Positions 44,648 through 58,178 of a DNA stretch of 64,000 nt are shown here, one piece after another (positions within the stretch are counted from its first letter, which is position 1; every line of letters starts with the position of its first letter). The stretch covers positions 310,001 to 374,000 of the forward strand of contig BCKT01000005.1 in the NCBI GenBank assembly GCA_003116875.1. The letters are read 5' to 3'. Below the pieces are notes generated by a model that did not search any database, was not told the DNA's origin, and worked only from the letters and a program-made list of their open reading frames with translations. The stretch comes from Takashimella koratensis (lineage: Eukaryota; Basidiomycota; Tremellomycetes; Trichosporonales; Tetragoniomycetaceae). A program made the translations under genes and the position numbers.

Positions 44648-45809
44648 AGGGTCACGCGAGCAGCCACGATCCGAGGTAACCATCCAACCCTCAGAAATTC
44701 ATTGGCACCGGCCCGTTGGAACTCTCCCCATGGCGTAGACTGTGCATCCGACACCTGTATCTTCCCCCTCCGCCCAATTGTTTCGACACCCTTACTCGTC
44801 TTTCATCTACCCACTCGATACCGCATCGCACTTCATCTCACGTCCTCCGCTTCTCGCACCCCCGCCTTACGCTTCATGACTAATCGACTCTTACTCCTCG
44901 TCCGACTTTAGTCTTCCGCACGCCCCCTCGTTTGGCGCAAGGTCTCAGTCATATGCCGTCCTCACGAACACCTCTTCTCCGCCTACTCTTCACCGTCGCG
45001 TCTTACCTCCCGTTCGCGCTCGACCCTACCTTGGCCATCCATCGTCCACCTTGGCCTTTCTCACTTTCTCCATCGCCCTCCCCCATTCGTCTCACGCACA
45101 TCGGTCACATCGACTCGTCTTTCACTGTTTATATCAACTTGAAGCCTTCACATCCACACCCAGCCCAGGCTGCGACAGTCATTTTTTTCCTGTTCATTGT
45201 TGCCATCAAATCACCACCGTCTACCCCCCTCCGACGGCGTCCAAAAGTCAGATCTGTTCCATCACCTATTCAATCACGTCACGTTCATTGAACCCAACTT
45301 TCATTTTCTCTCCAACCTCAAGTCCATATACTTCGTACTTTCTTCTTCCGCCTACAACCCCCTTTTTTCGTAACCCTTATGTTATATCCTTTGAGAGATG
45401 TACAAACCAAGTCACAGTTACGTATTGACTCTCGCAATGTGGGGGTGATGTTTTCTCTCGATCAACTTTATATGAGTATATCGGAGGTAAGTTTTCGCCC
45501 GACATGAGGCTGATGCCCGACAGGGGCGCGCTCAAACTAGGACTGGGCGGACTGGGTGGGATGGGGTAACATTGAGGATCAATCATGTATGGGCTTTACT
45601 GTATATCATATGAACGTGACTATGTCCACTACCGTTGATTCACATCCTAGGTCTGTATCTTCCTGTTAATGTGTCTGGTGTGATGCGTGGGGTCATTACA
45701 ATCATTACGTCACATTCTCGTCCTCTGCCTACTCTTCGGTTCGTCCTCGTCCTCGTCCTCGTCCTCACTACTCTCCTCTCTCCCCAACTCTGCAGTCTAC
45801 CCGACACTT
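44648..45809. other. Convergent intergenic region, Thc1-like gene / BUD6
   Basis: These 1.16 kb contain pyrimidine-rich stretches that give long but unsupported plus-strand frames, such as 44932-45291. A run of GTCCTC repeats lies at about 45742-45770. No gene is called. Confidence 0.5.
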
Positions 45810-48800
45810 CTACTTATCCCCCTGTATCGACCCTTTGGAAGTCACACTCTCCCCCGGCGACGCGGGTAACAAACCCGATCCACCCGTTCCTTGGGGCGAC
45901 AACACACCTGGCGGACTAGCCCCTCCCCCACCCCCACCCGCTCCTCCTGCACCCACACCTCCATCCGACAACATCCTCTTTACCGTCATATCATGTCTTC
46001 TCTGCCTAATTCGTTCCGCTTCTTCCGTCCCACCCGTCTTCTTCAACTTCTTCCCAACCACAAACCCTGACAACTCGCTCGCAAACTCATCTGTTCTCGA
46101 AGCAAGTTCCCTTTCCCTAGCTTTCTGCTGTTGCTCGATCGCTCGAAGTCGAGATGTTGGATCAGCTTCTTTCGTTCGAATCTCCATCAACAGATTCGTA
46201 ATCCCCCCACCGGCTCCACCTTCACCCCCGGGCCCATCTTCCTCTGCGGGTCGAAAAGCTTTACGTGCTGATCCACCCCCGCCTGAAGCCGCGCGTTGGT
46301 CGACAAACGCCTGGACATTCGCCAACATCTCCGTCGCGTCCTTGATATCGTTCTTCAAATCCGTAGCCAATTTCACCTGGTACGCCAAAAGTCTTTGTTC
46401 CTCCATCACCCGATTCAGCTCCGCCGCCCAAGTCGCGCGCCACGTCGGGTCCGCTAACGTGACGTCCTTGGAGAAAACGTCGACCTGTTCCGTAGCCGCT
46501 TTCAAATCCGCATGAATCCGACTCATAGTCGTTCGAGAAGGTGTGATCCCCCTCCTCAACGCATCTTCCCTCGCTCCATCAATAGTATCCGAGATCTCCT
46601 CGACAGCTTGGATCGTATCCTGACATTGAGCTTCAAGCTTCGACTTGGAATTATCAAGCAAAGCTCGACTTCCGCCCATTTTCGTCTTGACAACATCTCG
46701 CATCGCGCTGTTTTGAGAACGCAGAGCGGTGAACGACGCTTTGGTTTCGGCGAGGAAATCGACATGGAATTGACGCATGATTGCCAGGTCACGTCGAAGG
46801 TTTTGGACTTCGTCGTATTGCGCTCGCAACTCGGTTTCGCGCCCGGCCCCGGTCCCGCTACTGCTGCCAAGAATGGCAGTGTTTGGACCGGTGCTTGGCG
46901 TTGGTGTCATGGGTGATGGAGTAGACGGGCGAGGTGCGGCTCCCTCAGGAGACCGCTCGGATATACCACCGCCGACCTTGTGAGTACTCGGCGAGACGGC
47001 AAGTAGTGAGGATGCCGGTGTGATCGAATGTCGTCGCGGCTGGCTCTGGAACGCAGCCTTGAGCTCTTTCACCTCTTGCGCGAGGGATGCGAATGTCGTG
47101 TCGAAATGTTGCTTGACTTGGTCCAGCGCTGTCGTTAAACAGGATCAGCATTGCTCTACTCGCCCTGGCTCCTTCGGCCCAACCACATCACTCTCCAATA
47201 ACTAGTACAACCCAACTGCAATCCGCGTCGTACTCACGTTCAATATCCAAAGTCAAAACACAATCCTCCCTCAGATCATCCATATCCTCTAGCTCATACT
47301 GCACTCCCGTCCTACTATCTCTCAGATAAACATCTGGGAAATCTTCCAGACCGGGATCGTACTCGAACCTCTCCATGAACAACAGCCTTAGCGCTGCCAT
47401 TGTGACTGGGAGATCGATGATGGCTTTCTTCACTTGCCTTCCAAGCTGGAGGAAGACTTTGACCGAAGTTGGCGGGAAAGGTGGAGCCGCTGCAGCTTGT
47501 GATTGGACTCCGGGTGCTTCTCCAGCGGCGAGAGCGTTGAGTGCCGCGCTTGAAGCGGAAGTCGAAGGGGTAATCCGGTCGGTACTTGTGCTCGGTCCAC
47601 TAGCTCGAGGAGTCACCTCGTCCGAGATATCCCCGTTCCTCTCTTGATCCGGTGTCCTCGCTCTTGCCGGTATTCCCCCACTCGTTTCACTCAACCCCAG
47701 CCCGATCGGATGCAGATTCGGACTTGACAGCTTGATCGCAGCATGTGCTGGTGATCCCTCCCTAATCACCGACCCCTCTCGACTACTCCTGCCCGACCCC
47801 GCATCCCCCTCCTCGTCAGAGGGAGTAATCACCAGCGTCGCAATACTCTCGGGGACAGGCGGCATCGGCGGCATCTTGTTCTCCCCTCTCCGCATTGGTC
47901 TCTGTGGACTCCCATTCGAGACGGACCCTTTCTTCCCTGAATTCGGAGAACCAGGCAACATCTTGTTGAAAGTGTAAGAACTGAATCGTTTCGATGCCCG
48001 GCGCTCAAGTGCATCGGATCGTTGGAGCGCAGCGAGCGTCGATCGACTCCCTGCAAAATCGTCCGCCGAGGGAGGCTGTAGATCTTGCTCAGCGTCGGCA
48101 TCTGCATCGCGAGGGGTCACCGTATCCGCAAGTGAGATATCCGAAGGGAGTTTCAGAATCGGTAGGGTTGGGATAGACGGTGCGATACTATCCGCCGCTG
48201 CTTGTTCAGGTACCTCGCTGAGTGTTGTGATATTCTGCGCAGGACTGTGTGACGCCGACGTTGCGATCGGGGATCCGTTGGTGATATCAGAGTCTGCAGA
48301 GAAGCGGGACTGTGCACGAGGATTCCCAAAGCTGTCGCGGCTGAACCGGCGGTCTGGGTGCGGCGGGGTCCGCTGGGGCGGTCGAGGCGGAGCGGCTGCT
48401 GAGCTCGTGGAGGCCGCGGAGATCGGCGTGCTACTACCCCCCGGTACGGGGACGGGAAATGCCAGCGGTACAGGGCCATCGTGTAATTGGTGTCTCACGA
48501 TAGAAGAGGTATCGGAACCCGAGGCCGTGCTGCCTGCCGAAGTAGGGACAGGCGGTAGTGGAGACTCGGCGCGGCGCGAGGCATCCGACGGACGCGGTCG
48601 AGAAGGGCGGAAAGCATCAGGTGGGGCAGGTCGGGTAGACGTTGATCCGCTTCCTTGGCGATTGGCCGTCCGTTCAGCAAGGGCAATAGAAGGCGGGGGC
48701 TGACCTCGACTACCGGTCGGAGGGAGCTGAGATGAGCTGGACCCGGGACTCGTCGAGCTCTCTCTGTCCGATGACCGTGATTCGGAACCCAGTCTCGCCC

Positions 48801-49824
48801 TCTCCACCTCGGGTGAAAGCGAGATCGATCCTGCTCCAACCCCCAACGCCGCCACCCCGTTGCTGCCGCTCGGACCGGAGATCGAGCCGGACCCCGAAGC
48901 GACCGACGACTCCCTACGCGACCGCGAGAGCGTTACGGGCTGCGTATACGGGTCGGAAGGCGTTGGACTCTGTCCCGTCGATACCGGCCCACCTCGTTCG
49001 GTGACAGTACGCTTGTACGCGAGCTGTTTGGTCTTCAGCCCACTGAGGAGGTTGTAGATGATCGAGCGGATCTCGGGGAGGTAGACGTTGAGCGTCTCTT
49101 GGGATGGTTCCTCGGCAAGTCCCTTCTCCAGTACTTCGCGCAGGTCTTGTGGGACAGAGTCGAGATCGCTGTGGGTGAAGAAGCGGTGAGGGTTGGGCGC
49201 CAAGAGTAAATCAGCCATGGTCACGGGCCGTAATAGGACGAAATGGATCATGTTATACACACTCACGTTGTAGAGATTCCCACACGGCGGAAGGCAGAGA
49301 CACACAGCTCGAATCCGTTCCCAAGTCGGACATAGATATCGCTGACCTGAACCGCAATTGGCTTAGCTCTGGAACCCTGCACAATGCCGGTGATCGCGCC
49401 GGTCACGCCAGCAAACATGAGTAAGCGAGGGGGGGCACCGCTACTCACATCATCTTCGGAAAGCTTGCCCTGCGCCCACTGCTCGAGACCCTGTAGCAGC
49501 TGTTTGGTAACGACTAGCAGTCGTGTGATCGACGAGTCCAGCGCAGTCGTCTGTAGCACCTCGTCAGCTCCCACCTCAACCTTTCAATCAAACAACTCCA
49601 CTCCACCTGACCCGTCTCTCATGGCCGTTCACCAATCACAAAGGACAATGAGAGTGGGGAACATTGGTGACTGGAGAGAGACTCACACTGCCGCGAGGAC
49701 CACTGACGACTCTAACGTCGCTGTCTCGCCTAAATGGGCTGGGCTCAAGCGACGGCCGGGGTCCACCGCCAGGCGCCGGGGCCGAGCTCTGTGGTGTTGG
49801 GTATGATATTGGTGGGCGAGACAT
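45810..49824 (-). CDS. BUD6: BUD6/AIP3 actin-interacting polarity protein
   Basis: Five exons (49824-49687, 49559-49449, 49346-49267, 49168-47238, 47128-45810) encode 1192 residues. A short Pro/Ser-rich start leads into LDSSITRLLVVTKQLLQGLEQW, VSDIYVRLGNGFELCVSAF and SVPQDLREVLEKGLAEEPSQ, all matching Bud6 N-termini. A disordered Ser/Pro-rich centre follows, then the AIP3 block LGRQVKKAIIDL, LRLLFMERFEYDPG and DVYLRDSRTGVQYELEDM. The C-terminal 400 residues are largely coiled coil with a Gly-rich tail. Bud6 binds actin monomers and formins at sites of polarised growth and promotes actin cable assembly. Confidence 0.93.
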
Positions 49825-50779
49825 AAAGCGCCGAGGGTGGGTCCTGAGCTCAGTTGAGGTGTGTAGAGGAGGCGTGGGGCGGGAGTGCGAGAGAAGGAGA
49901 GCGCGGAAGGGTCGTGTGAAGCGTGAAGGTTCGGGTAATCAAACGGTGGCTAGGCGTGAAAAGAGGGCAAAGGTGTGGGATAAGGCGTCAAGTGGCTCGT
50001 GAGACGAAGAAGGTGGGGATGGAGGTGGACGAGAGAAGCGGATGACCGAGGGATGTCGACGAGGAGGGCGGCTAAGATGGGATGCAAGAGCTGGCCGATG
50101 GATGGATGGACAATGAATGAATGACTCGAGCCAAGTTGATGTTGAAACGCGCCCAGGTCGAACTCGTCGAAACAATGGTGTGATGCGTAGTAATCAAGCG
50201 GCCTCGAAGGGACGCATGTGGGTAATTTTGGAAACGGCTTGGTTTCTGGGAAAAGACAGTTTTTGAGCGACTGCCATGCAAATGTCTGAAATAGTGGTTC
50301 CAAGGACGCAGGTGGGTAGACACTGGCGCTTATATGGCGCTAAAGCTGTCCTGTGTCGTTTGGTGTATCACGCACGGTTGCAAGGTGGGATTGAACCTGT
50401 CGGTAGGCGGTAGGCGGTGGGCAACCAAAGGTCACATGACCTTTGCACAAACCAAGGGCTCATTGCCGTAACGTCAAGCCAACCAAGAGACAAGCCGTAT
50501 TCATTGACAAAGAGCTAGAAAGATGGATATTCTATATCACAGCTCATGGCAAGGGTGTCGTGAATTCAAGTCGTGGTAGATGCACAGTGATAAACAAAAT
50601 AAAAGCAGTAAAGAGATATGGCATCTTTATTGTAAATCGGTACGCCCTCGGCACCCTTAGTTAGTGCCGGGCACGAAGGGGTTCTGGATATTAGACAAAT
50701 GAGGACGAGGGTGGTTTTACAAATGTGCGGGAATTGAAAGGAGGAGAGAGCAACAAAGCACACAGTCTACGCCCACGTC
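49825..50779. promoter_or_regulatory. BUD6 promoter and LtrA gene 3' region
   Basis: A 955-nt gap between two minus-strand genes. The BUD6 side has CT-rich leader sequence on the minus strand. Short frames near 50100-50300 lack support. The right third is A/T-rich. Confidence 0.5.
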
Positions 50780-53700
50780 TTATTGAGTCTTATCTTCCTC
50801 GTCGTAAATCCCACCCTTGTGTCGGTGCCACAAGTTGAGAATGATCTGGACCATCGTTTCAGCCAAGTTCCCATCCCACCCACTGCTCACGACCTCCAAC
50901 CACGTCTTCTCCATCATCGCTTAGAGTAACACTCACCTGTGTACCTGAGAAGACGATAAAATAGACCAAATCCACAATTGGCAAAGGCCAATCCTTCTCT
51001 AGCAATTTGTAGAACGGGTTCACATCCGAGTCCTGGATTCCATTCACTACGTCAACGGTTCGGTTGCCGATATCAAGTAGACCGAGGAGACCAAGGGCTA
51101 GACCGATTCCGATCTGAACGCCGTGAACGATCCAATGAGCCGCACCGCGGAAGCGGTACCAGAGCATGGAGCGGATGGCGCTGAGGATGAGAACGCCTCC
51201 CTGGGGTTTCCAACAGACATATCGATCTTAGTCAGCGAGCAGTGACAATCGACACATCCATCAAAGGCTAGATATGATTGACGGTACTCACAGCAACAGG
51301 GAATAGCCACAACGTGCCCGTGAGAGCATCGTTGACCAGATCCGTAGCGATACCGAGTACGAGCTGGCCCGCTTGGTGTTCGATATCGGCGCGGGCGGTA
51401 CTGTTGTCGAGATACGTAGTGTTGAGCGCGTAAAGGGTGTTTACATTCTCAGCGACAGCGTCTCCGACTTCAACTCCGTAGCTCTGTATGAAATGAAGGT
51501 TGATGTAGAGTTAGATCTGCTCTTGCTCGACGATAACCTTCAGCAGAGGGGAGTGGCAAGCAACTCACAGTACACGAGGCGAGCAGTAGCTGGGCATAGT
51601 ACTGATATCCCAACACGTATACGTCCTCTGGAGGTGGGCCCGTCTGGTTGGTATAGGTCCAAAGAATCTCGTACTGCTCGATGAAAGATGGGTAAATCTC
51701 GAGTTTATCGATATAGTATGCGTAATTGTTCAGCGTGTCTTCAGGAAGCCGAGTGTTGTTCAATAGCCCGTTGAGTGCGTCGTTGTAGTATCCCGCGACG
51801 TTGGTGAGACCCTGCGAGAACGACGTAACGATGATTGTATTCTACAAGATAATGAGTAGGGCCAGTCAGCGCATTCCGGCGTTGGTGATGAGCGTAAGGA
51901 GAAAGACGAAGCAAAAAGACATACCACGATAGCCGCGAGCAGCAGAAGCAGGACAAAGTGTAAAGGGAAGTGAATCATCTCCCACATGATAGCTCGGCTC
52001 ATGTCGATCTCATCCGACTGCCTGAAGTATGCGAAGAGGAAAGTCCAGACGAGGAAGATGATGGAGATGGCTAAGATGAAACAAAAAACGATCGCATTGT
52101 GTGTCAGCGGGCCGCATTCATTTTATCTCTCAACGGCTCCAGACTTGTGACCGGGCACTGTAACTCATCAACTCACCGACAAAGACCTGGGCGTACGTCG
52201 AAGAGCTCGAGGTGCTGAGACCAGTGATGGCACTACTGAAAGAGCGAGTGAGATTGATGAAGCCTTCGCCCCTGATCTGCTATCAGCCGAGTTCCAAACG
52301 GCCTCGAAACATGTGAGATACGCACAAGATGATCAGAGTGAACGCTCCGTATCGTTCCCCCACTGCCTCAGTCTTGATGTGCCCATGGCGCTTCTTATAC
52401 AGCTGAGCCCAGGTGGAATAGGTTTCGATAAAGATCCCAAGGTAGAACAACGTGATCTTGGCGATAACTGCGCCTTGGGTGTTGGCCGGGATCGCGGCGG
52501 AGAGGATAGCCAGAACCATGGAGGTAATGAGTGCGCCGAACGAGATCCACATGCCGCTCAATCTTCGTTTGGCCTTGTGACCGTCGTAGATGGCTGCGAA
52601 AGGAATCAAGAGAGCAGAGGAGATTGCGTGTTAGCAGGAGTATCCGACATCTAGACGCGCGAGGATGTTTCCAGGGTGAAGAGGAGCAGACAAGGCCACT
52701 CTATGCTCCTCGGCACTTACCCCATGCGTACTGGCCTGAGAGAAGCGCTCGGTAGAGGATAAAAGCGATCATGACCGTGAGCCAACTATTGGCTGCTTGC
52801 TCTGTTCACGTCCGATGGACACCATCAGCCAAGGTCAGTTCGCTTCTCGAAGAGTCAGACTGTTGGTCGACTCACGGTGCTCCACGATCTGCGCCTGAGT
52901 CTGATCCTCAAGTGATAAGTAGTTTCTAATTCCTCCAGGGTTCCAACCCCCGCTCGCAGCGCCCATGTAGACAAAGACCATGATCTGAAACGCCTTGGCC
53001 GTCCGGTGGAACCGATCTTCGCCTTGGAACCGGACATCGTAGTGGACCTGGGACGACCAGATCCAGGACAGGATGATGTAGTACCTGATTACCGATTAGT
53101 GACACCGACGTATGAAGGGGAAAAGAGGATTACTTACGAGAAGTAGATTCCAATAGCGTCGGGGTTGGCAATCTCGTGTGTGCTCGAGAAGACAGAGAGG
53201 ACAGCGACGACAGTAAGGTCTGAATGGAAGGCAAGTCAGCAGGTGATCGGATTTGAGGTGGACCCCCCTCACGATCATAACTTATGAAACATGACAACAA
53301 GGGGCTCTGGACGTGACCACGCAACGCACCGTAAAACAGATTGAGCCACTCGGTCGCCTCGTCGTGCTCCTCCAACCACGGTCCGTCGCGTCCTTCTTTG
53401 ACCTTGGCGCGCCAAGGGAGTTTGCGCATCGCTTTGACGTGGCCGCGAGACATGGAGGAGAAAGTAGTTCCTGTTCCCCGACGTTCCGAGAGCGGCGCGC
53501 GGCTGTCCGAGAGGAAACCATACATGTCAGTGAAGACCCTCAATGCAGATCCGGTAGAGAGTAAAGAAGTGGATCGAGACAAAAGTGTGTTGCTAGGGAG
53601 TAGGACTTACGGGGGGTACACGGTCAAGCTCGACTTTTCCCCCATGCGCTCGTTGGTGGGGCTCATGGGTGACGGAGGGGTAACGACGACCGTCCCACTG

Positions 53701-54101
53701 CGCCTACTCCCGTCGCTATCGTGAGTATTGGTAGTGTGCAACTTTGGCGGGGGTGTGTGAGCGTGGATCCCCTCGATCTCTTCTGGACTCGAGGGGCTTG
53801 CGATACCCGGTGAGACTGGGGAACCAGGGGATCCCGCCGAGCCCGACGCGGAGGGTCGCATGGGCGGGCGTGAGCGAGGGAGCTGGTGCTGCACGATTGA
53901 CGGGGTGCGGGTCGAGCGCGGCGAAGTAAGGTCGGCGCCTTCGCCACACCCGTCCGCCTGGCCGGCCTCGCCGGCCTCGGCTTGCTCGAGACCAGGCTCG
54001 TTGATGGAGTCAGAATCAGAGTCGAGTCCCTCGGCAGCGGCTTGCCTAGCCTTCTTCCGCTCAGAGTACTTGTACGACAGGTGGGTGAGGATTGCGATCA
54101 T
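50780..54101 (-). CDS. LtrA-family (low temperature requirement A) membrane protein
   Basis: A multi-exon gene from ATG 54101 to TAA 50780. The first exon encodes a long cytosolic, Ser/Pro-rich disordered region beginning MIAILTHLSYKYSERKKAR. The LtrA signature follows across an intron as EWLNLFYDLTVVAVL (family ELFFDLVFV). Multiple hydrophobic helices come next, including IYFSYYIILSWIWSSQVHYD, WLTVMIAFILYRALLSGQYA and LTSMVLAIL-like stretches. The end has VQIGIGLALGLLGLLD, VYFIVFSGTQ and a short charged tail HRHKGGIYDEEDKTQ. The family is found in bacteria and fungi. Its substrate is unknown, and the name comes from a Listeria cold-growth phenotype. The number of helices cannot be set without computation. 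Confidence 0.8.
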
Positions 54102-54996
54102 GTTGAGGGGATGGGAGGATAGGGGAGGGAGCTGGGAGAGGGGGCGAAATGAGATGAGGTGACAAGATGAAGAGATTGAGAGAATACAAGAGTGAAGAGA
54201 AGAGGTGAGATGAGGGTCGACAAGAGGAGCGGTGCGATGGCAGTGGGGCTTTGGGCGGTATAGTGTGATGTGAAGGACAAGGATGTGATGTGATGTGATG
54301 GATGCGCTCTAGACAGTCGCACGACGCAGCACTGCCCACCCTGGCTTTCTTCCGCGCGTCTGGGGTCGAGGCGAGGAACGCTACTAGCGGGGCCAAGACG
54401 AGCGAGGCGAGGACAGCTTGGAGCGGAATGGTTGCAAAGGTTGTATGAACGAGTACGTATCGGCGTATCAAAGCAACTTGTTTCCTCTCGAGAGGCCTCC
54501 GTTCCCACCCCTTGCCGAGTACGCCGAGATTACACCATTTAGCGCGGTTTCCATACTCCCGGTCCTTGTTTTCAAAGTGGTGGAGCAATCACGCCCTGGA
54601 AAAGCGGAACCGACGGGAGCCGAGGCGTCCTTGGCGCCACCGCGCCGACACGGAGTGGAGCTAGCTGTCCGCTTTGACCCATACTGATATACTTACACAC
54701 GTAAAGGACAGCTCGTAGGGTCCCGGGTTGAGCGCAGCAGCACCTCATACTTGGTCTGTCGTAGAGCAGAAGCTAGACGTACAGCTCACGGTGACCGACC
54801 CTCTTTTAATCTTATCTCGTAAGGGTCTGCGGTCGGTCCGGAGCAAAGTCAGAGCTCTCGGTTCGTCTGCCGTCATAAGGAGATGACAACTGAACACCCC
54901 AGCCGCGTACACTGGTCAGTCTATATATCTATGCATCATGATATCTACCATGTTTCATGGATGTACTCTATACGTTGTCGTCACTGTTACTCGTGT
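54102..54996. promoter_or_regulatory. LtrA gene promoter and MFS gene 3' region
   Basis: An 895-nt spacer between two minus-strand genes. Repeated GATGTGATGTGATG at about 54283-54302 is a short tandem repeat. No gene is supported. Confidence 0.5.
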
Positions 54997-57174
54997 CTAC
55001 TTGGGAGGGTCCTTGGGGATAAACTTGGAGCTGTTACGAAGCCTCTCGCCGTATCTGTAGAAGATAAAGGGCGAGAAACCGAGCCTATTGGAGTGCATGT
55101 TAGCGTTGTACTGTAATATGGTTTAAATAGCAGCACTGTGAAAGCTCAACGAGGCAATACTCACACAACACCAAGGCAGCCGAGAAGGGTGCACGCCCAG
55201 CCGGTACCGAGGTTACCGAACAGCGGCTGAGCGATGAGAGGGAAGACCGCAGCGAGGATAGATCGGTTAAACGTGTTGGCGGCGACTGCTGAAGCGCTGA
55301 CTCGAGTGTATGCGTCGATGAGGTAGTTGATCCCGGCCTGAGATGAGATGATGGTGTCAGCGAGACTGTCGCGAAGAGGCGAGAGGCAGGAGGAGCAGGG
55401 TAGCAGAGTGGGTAGCGGGCTTACCTGGAAAATGAGGAGGAAGGACATGCCGACGAAGAAGAAGCCAACGAGGGAAGGGAACCAGTGGATGCTAGGGTTG
55501 GAAGTCCAGCCGACGATGAAGAAGCCGACGGGGAAGCAGACAGCGCCGAGCATCATAGGTGGGAGACTTTGGCAGTCGAGTCAGCAGGAGCAGTCAAGTG
55601 GTACAACCACAAAAAGTGAAGCGATGGAGGAGGGGTACAGTCGATCTGATTTACCGTTTCTCAGGCTTTGCACGGCCACCGTGCTTGTCAACGTTCTTAG
55701 CAAAGACGCGAGACGAGTAGAAAAAGTTGATAGCTGCGGACACGAGGGTGCCGACGAGGACTGCGAGGATGGGTAAAGAGCCGATAACAGGGGACCATCC
55801 GCGGCCTTCTTCGTAGATAATCGGGATGGCGGCGAAGCATAGGTATAGGATGGCGTAGGTGAATGCGTTGTAGCTAGGTGAACCATAAGTAAGCTAAGCA
55901 CTAGGTATGGTGAGACTTGAGGGGTAGCGCTAGCAGCTGGCGAACGATAGAGCTTTACTTACAAAGTGATAACCGTCACCATTGGCTCTTTCACAATCAT
56001 CAAGATCGGCAACCACAAACTCTTGTGAACAAAGTTGCTCAATGTCCTCTCTGTCGTCTCCTGCTGACTGTGCAGGCTCCATCGCTTTGTCGTGAATCGC
56101 AACTTGGCTGCCTTCTTCGACAGGATCGTTGCACCCGAGGTCTCGGGTAGGAAGAGGAGGTCGAGGATGACGACGAAGGAGGTAAGGATGACGACAAGGT
56201 ATTCGGTCCAGCGCCAGGTGAGGTAAGATTGGGAAACGGCGGAACCGATTACGGGTGCCACCGTCGGGCCACCAACAATGCATAAGGAGTAGAGGACGAC
56301 AGCGGAGCCTCGGTCACGCTGGTTCCACATGTCCGCGAGACCACCACCGACGATGGTGACGGGGGACGAGGAAAACCTGGTAATGTTAGTTCACATAACG
56401 CTGAAGTTTGACAGGAGCTGAGGAGGGCCGTGTTCTGAAGTTCACTTACATGCCAGAGAAGAAACGACAGATCATGATTGTTTGCAAGTTCTCGGCCGTT
56501 GCCACAGCAGCGGAGAAGCAAATGAACACGAACATGGGGAAGATGATCGCCAGCTTTCGTCCATACAGTTCGCTCATAGGTGCCCACAACACAGGTCCAA
56601 AGCCGAATCCCCTGAGAGTTGGTCAAAAACTTGTCCGCTCCTCAGAAGAGATGGAACAGGGGAGGTAAAAGGGGGGGGGGGGGGGGGCTCACAGAAGGAA
56701 TAGAGAGAGACCGAGGATTGAGACTTCTGTGGACACTCCGTAGTCTGCAGAGACGTAGTTGGTGGCGGAGGAGAAGATACTCGATGCCTGGTTTCAAAGT
56801 GCCAGGTCAGCACAAGCCTGTCTTTGAGAATCTCGATCCAAAATATTGGGCAAGGCTCAAAGAACTCTCATAAAGTGTCCGTGAACTTACAAACGTTGCA
56901 CACATTGTGTTCACACCATAGAGGATGGTGACGCCAAGCTTATGCCTGTTTGTCCAGTTCTGGGGGTTGGCAGGATCGTCTGGTGAGTCCCAAGTGACCT
57001 AAGAAGAACAATGTCAGCGAAGCTCCGTATCGATCTTGATCGGATTTTGAAGGTGTTGAAACACGCCACACGTACTAGGTCATTCTCCCAAATTCGTTTC
57101 TCAGGATCGAGTGGGGCCTGTTCGCCGCGCTCCAGATCGCGCACGGTTGTCTCTGATGCTCGATCTGTGGACAT
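54997..57174 (-). CDS. MFS transporter, DHA1 multidrug/polyamine type
   Basis: A multi-exon gene from ATG 57174 ([19 protein letters not shown]) to TAG 54997. The cytosolic start leads into [15 protein letters not shown], the standard opening of fungal DHA1 transporters. Later motifs are [15 protein letters not shown] (motif A), [20 protein letters not shown] and [10 protein letters not shown] (motif C, antiporter type). [20 protein letters not shown] leads the central loop, with [20 protein letters not shown] and [17 protein letters not shown] in the second half. Twelve transmembrane helices are expected. Relatives export azoles, cycloheximide or polyamines by proton antiport. The substrate cannot be told from the sequence. 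One intron starts with a long poly-C run. Confidence 0.9.
56670..56687 (-). repeat. 18-nt poly-G/poly-C tract at an MFS intron donor
   Basis: On the coding strand this is a run of 18 C that starts within the donor sequence (GTGAGC then C-run). It is prone to slippage and may vary in length. Confidence 0.85.
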
Positions 57175-58178
57175 GGTGTGTGGGGTGGTGGTATTATGTG
57201 AGATGGAGTGGCCGGTGGAGGAGGGAGACGATGTTTGCCAGAAAATTGTGAAGGGGGGTCTTCTGAGTCTCTAATGAAATCAGTGAATGGGAGGAACGCG
57301 GGTGGAGGTGGTGCGCGGTGGCTCTGCTCTGCGCGATGGAGCGATGGGAAGCGTGTTATCAATGGGTGTTGGGTGTAACGGTAATGGGAGGTGTAGGTTT
57401 CCACGGGTGTAGATGTGAGTGTATGTGGGTGCTGATGTGGGTGTGTGTATCTACTTCCATTTATGAGCTACCTTTATATGAACCATGACACGATGGCCGC
57501 CCTCGGCCCATGGGCTCATGTGTTCAACCCACGCAAAGGGGCGAGACGACGTACGTCGACCGACCCGAGGTCAGAAACTGTACTGTATGAGTGTGTGTGT
57601 GTGGGGTGTGTCGAACGTCTCGGGCTCCGAGCTTGTTTTAGGTGTAACGTTACCGCTCGATGATCTGCCCCCCTGGTCCCTTGTCCCCCCTCTTGACTCC
57701 TTACCCCGAACCCTACCCTTCTCAGCTGTTTATGCTGCTGCGGCCCCCGCCCCGACCCATCGAAGACAGCGGGGTATCCGCTGCTGGGTGGTACAAGCGT
57801 GAGTGGTGTGGTTGCGTCATTTCTGCGATGAAAAGAAAATCTCCGCATACTGGAACGGCGCAACAGGGGCGTGAATCGGGGTCGGCGTCTAAGAATAACC
57901 ATGGCGGCGGTAATTGACACCGCACCACATCATACCCTACCCACAACCACATGCCCAGCAGCAGCAGTGGGCGCAGCAGCAGAAGGCAGCAGGACAAGGA
58001 GCAGCAGAGGAAGAACCATGCCGACCCCGGCGACCGGGGTGTCATACGATCGATGAAAGTTTGTATCATGATTCCCTACTATATGCTGCATAATCTGAAA
58101 CGGAGTTCCCGCAAACCAAAGATAACACGTGCCAGATCTCCACCCACCCTCCCACGCCCCGCCTACGTCTTCGGCCGA
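57175..58178. promoter_or_regulatory. MFS promoter and COQ11 3' region
   Basis: A 1.0-kb spacer between two minus-strand genes. The MFS side is rich in GT/GTG repeats around 57400-57460 and 57590-57610. CAG/AGC repeats at about 57950-58010 form a short low-complexity patch. No gene is supported. Confidence 0.5.

Noticed and set aside
44932..45428. Plus-strand frames of 119 and 125 codons after the Thc1-like gene
   Set aside because: They are low-complexity Ser/Pro/His translation of CT-rich DNA, with no similarity, splice structure or neighbours to support a gene.
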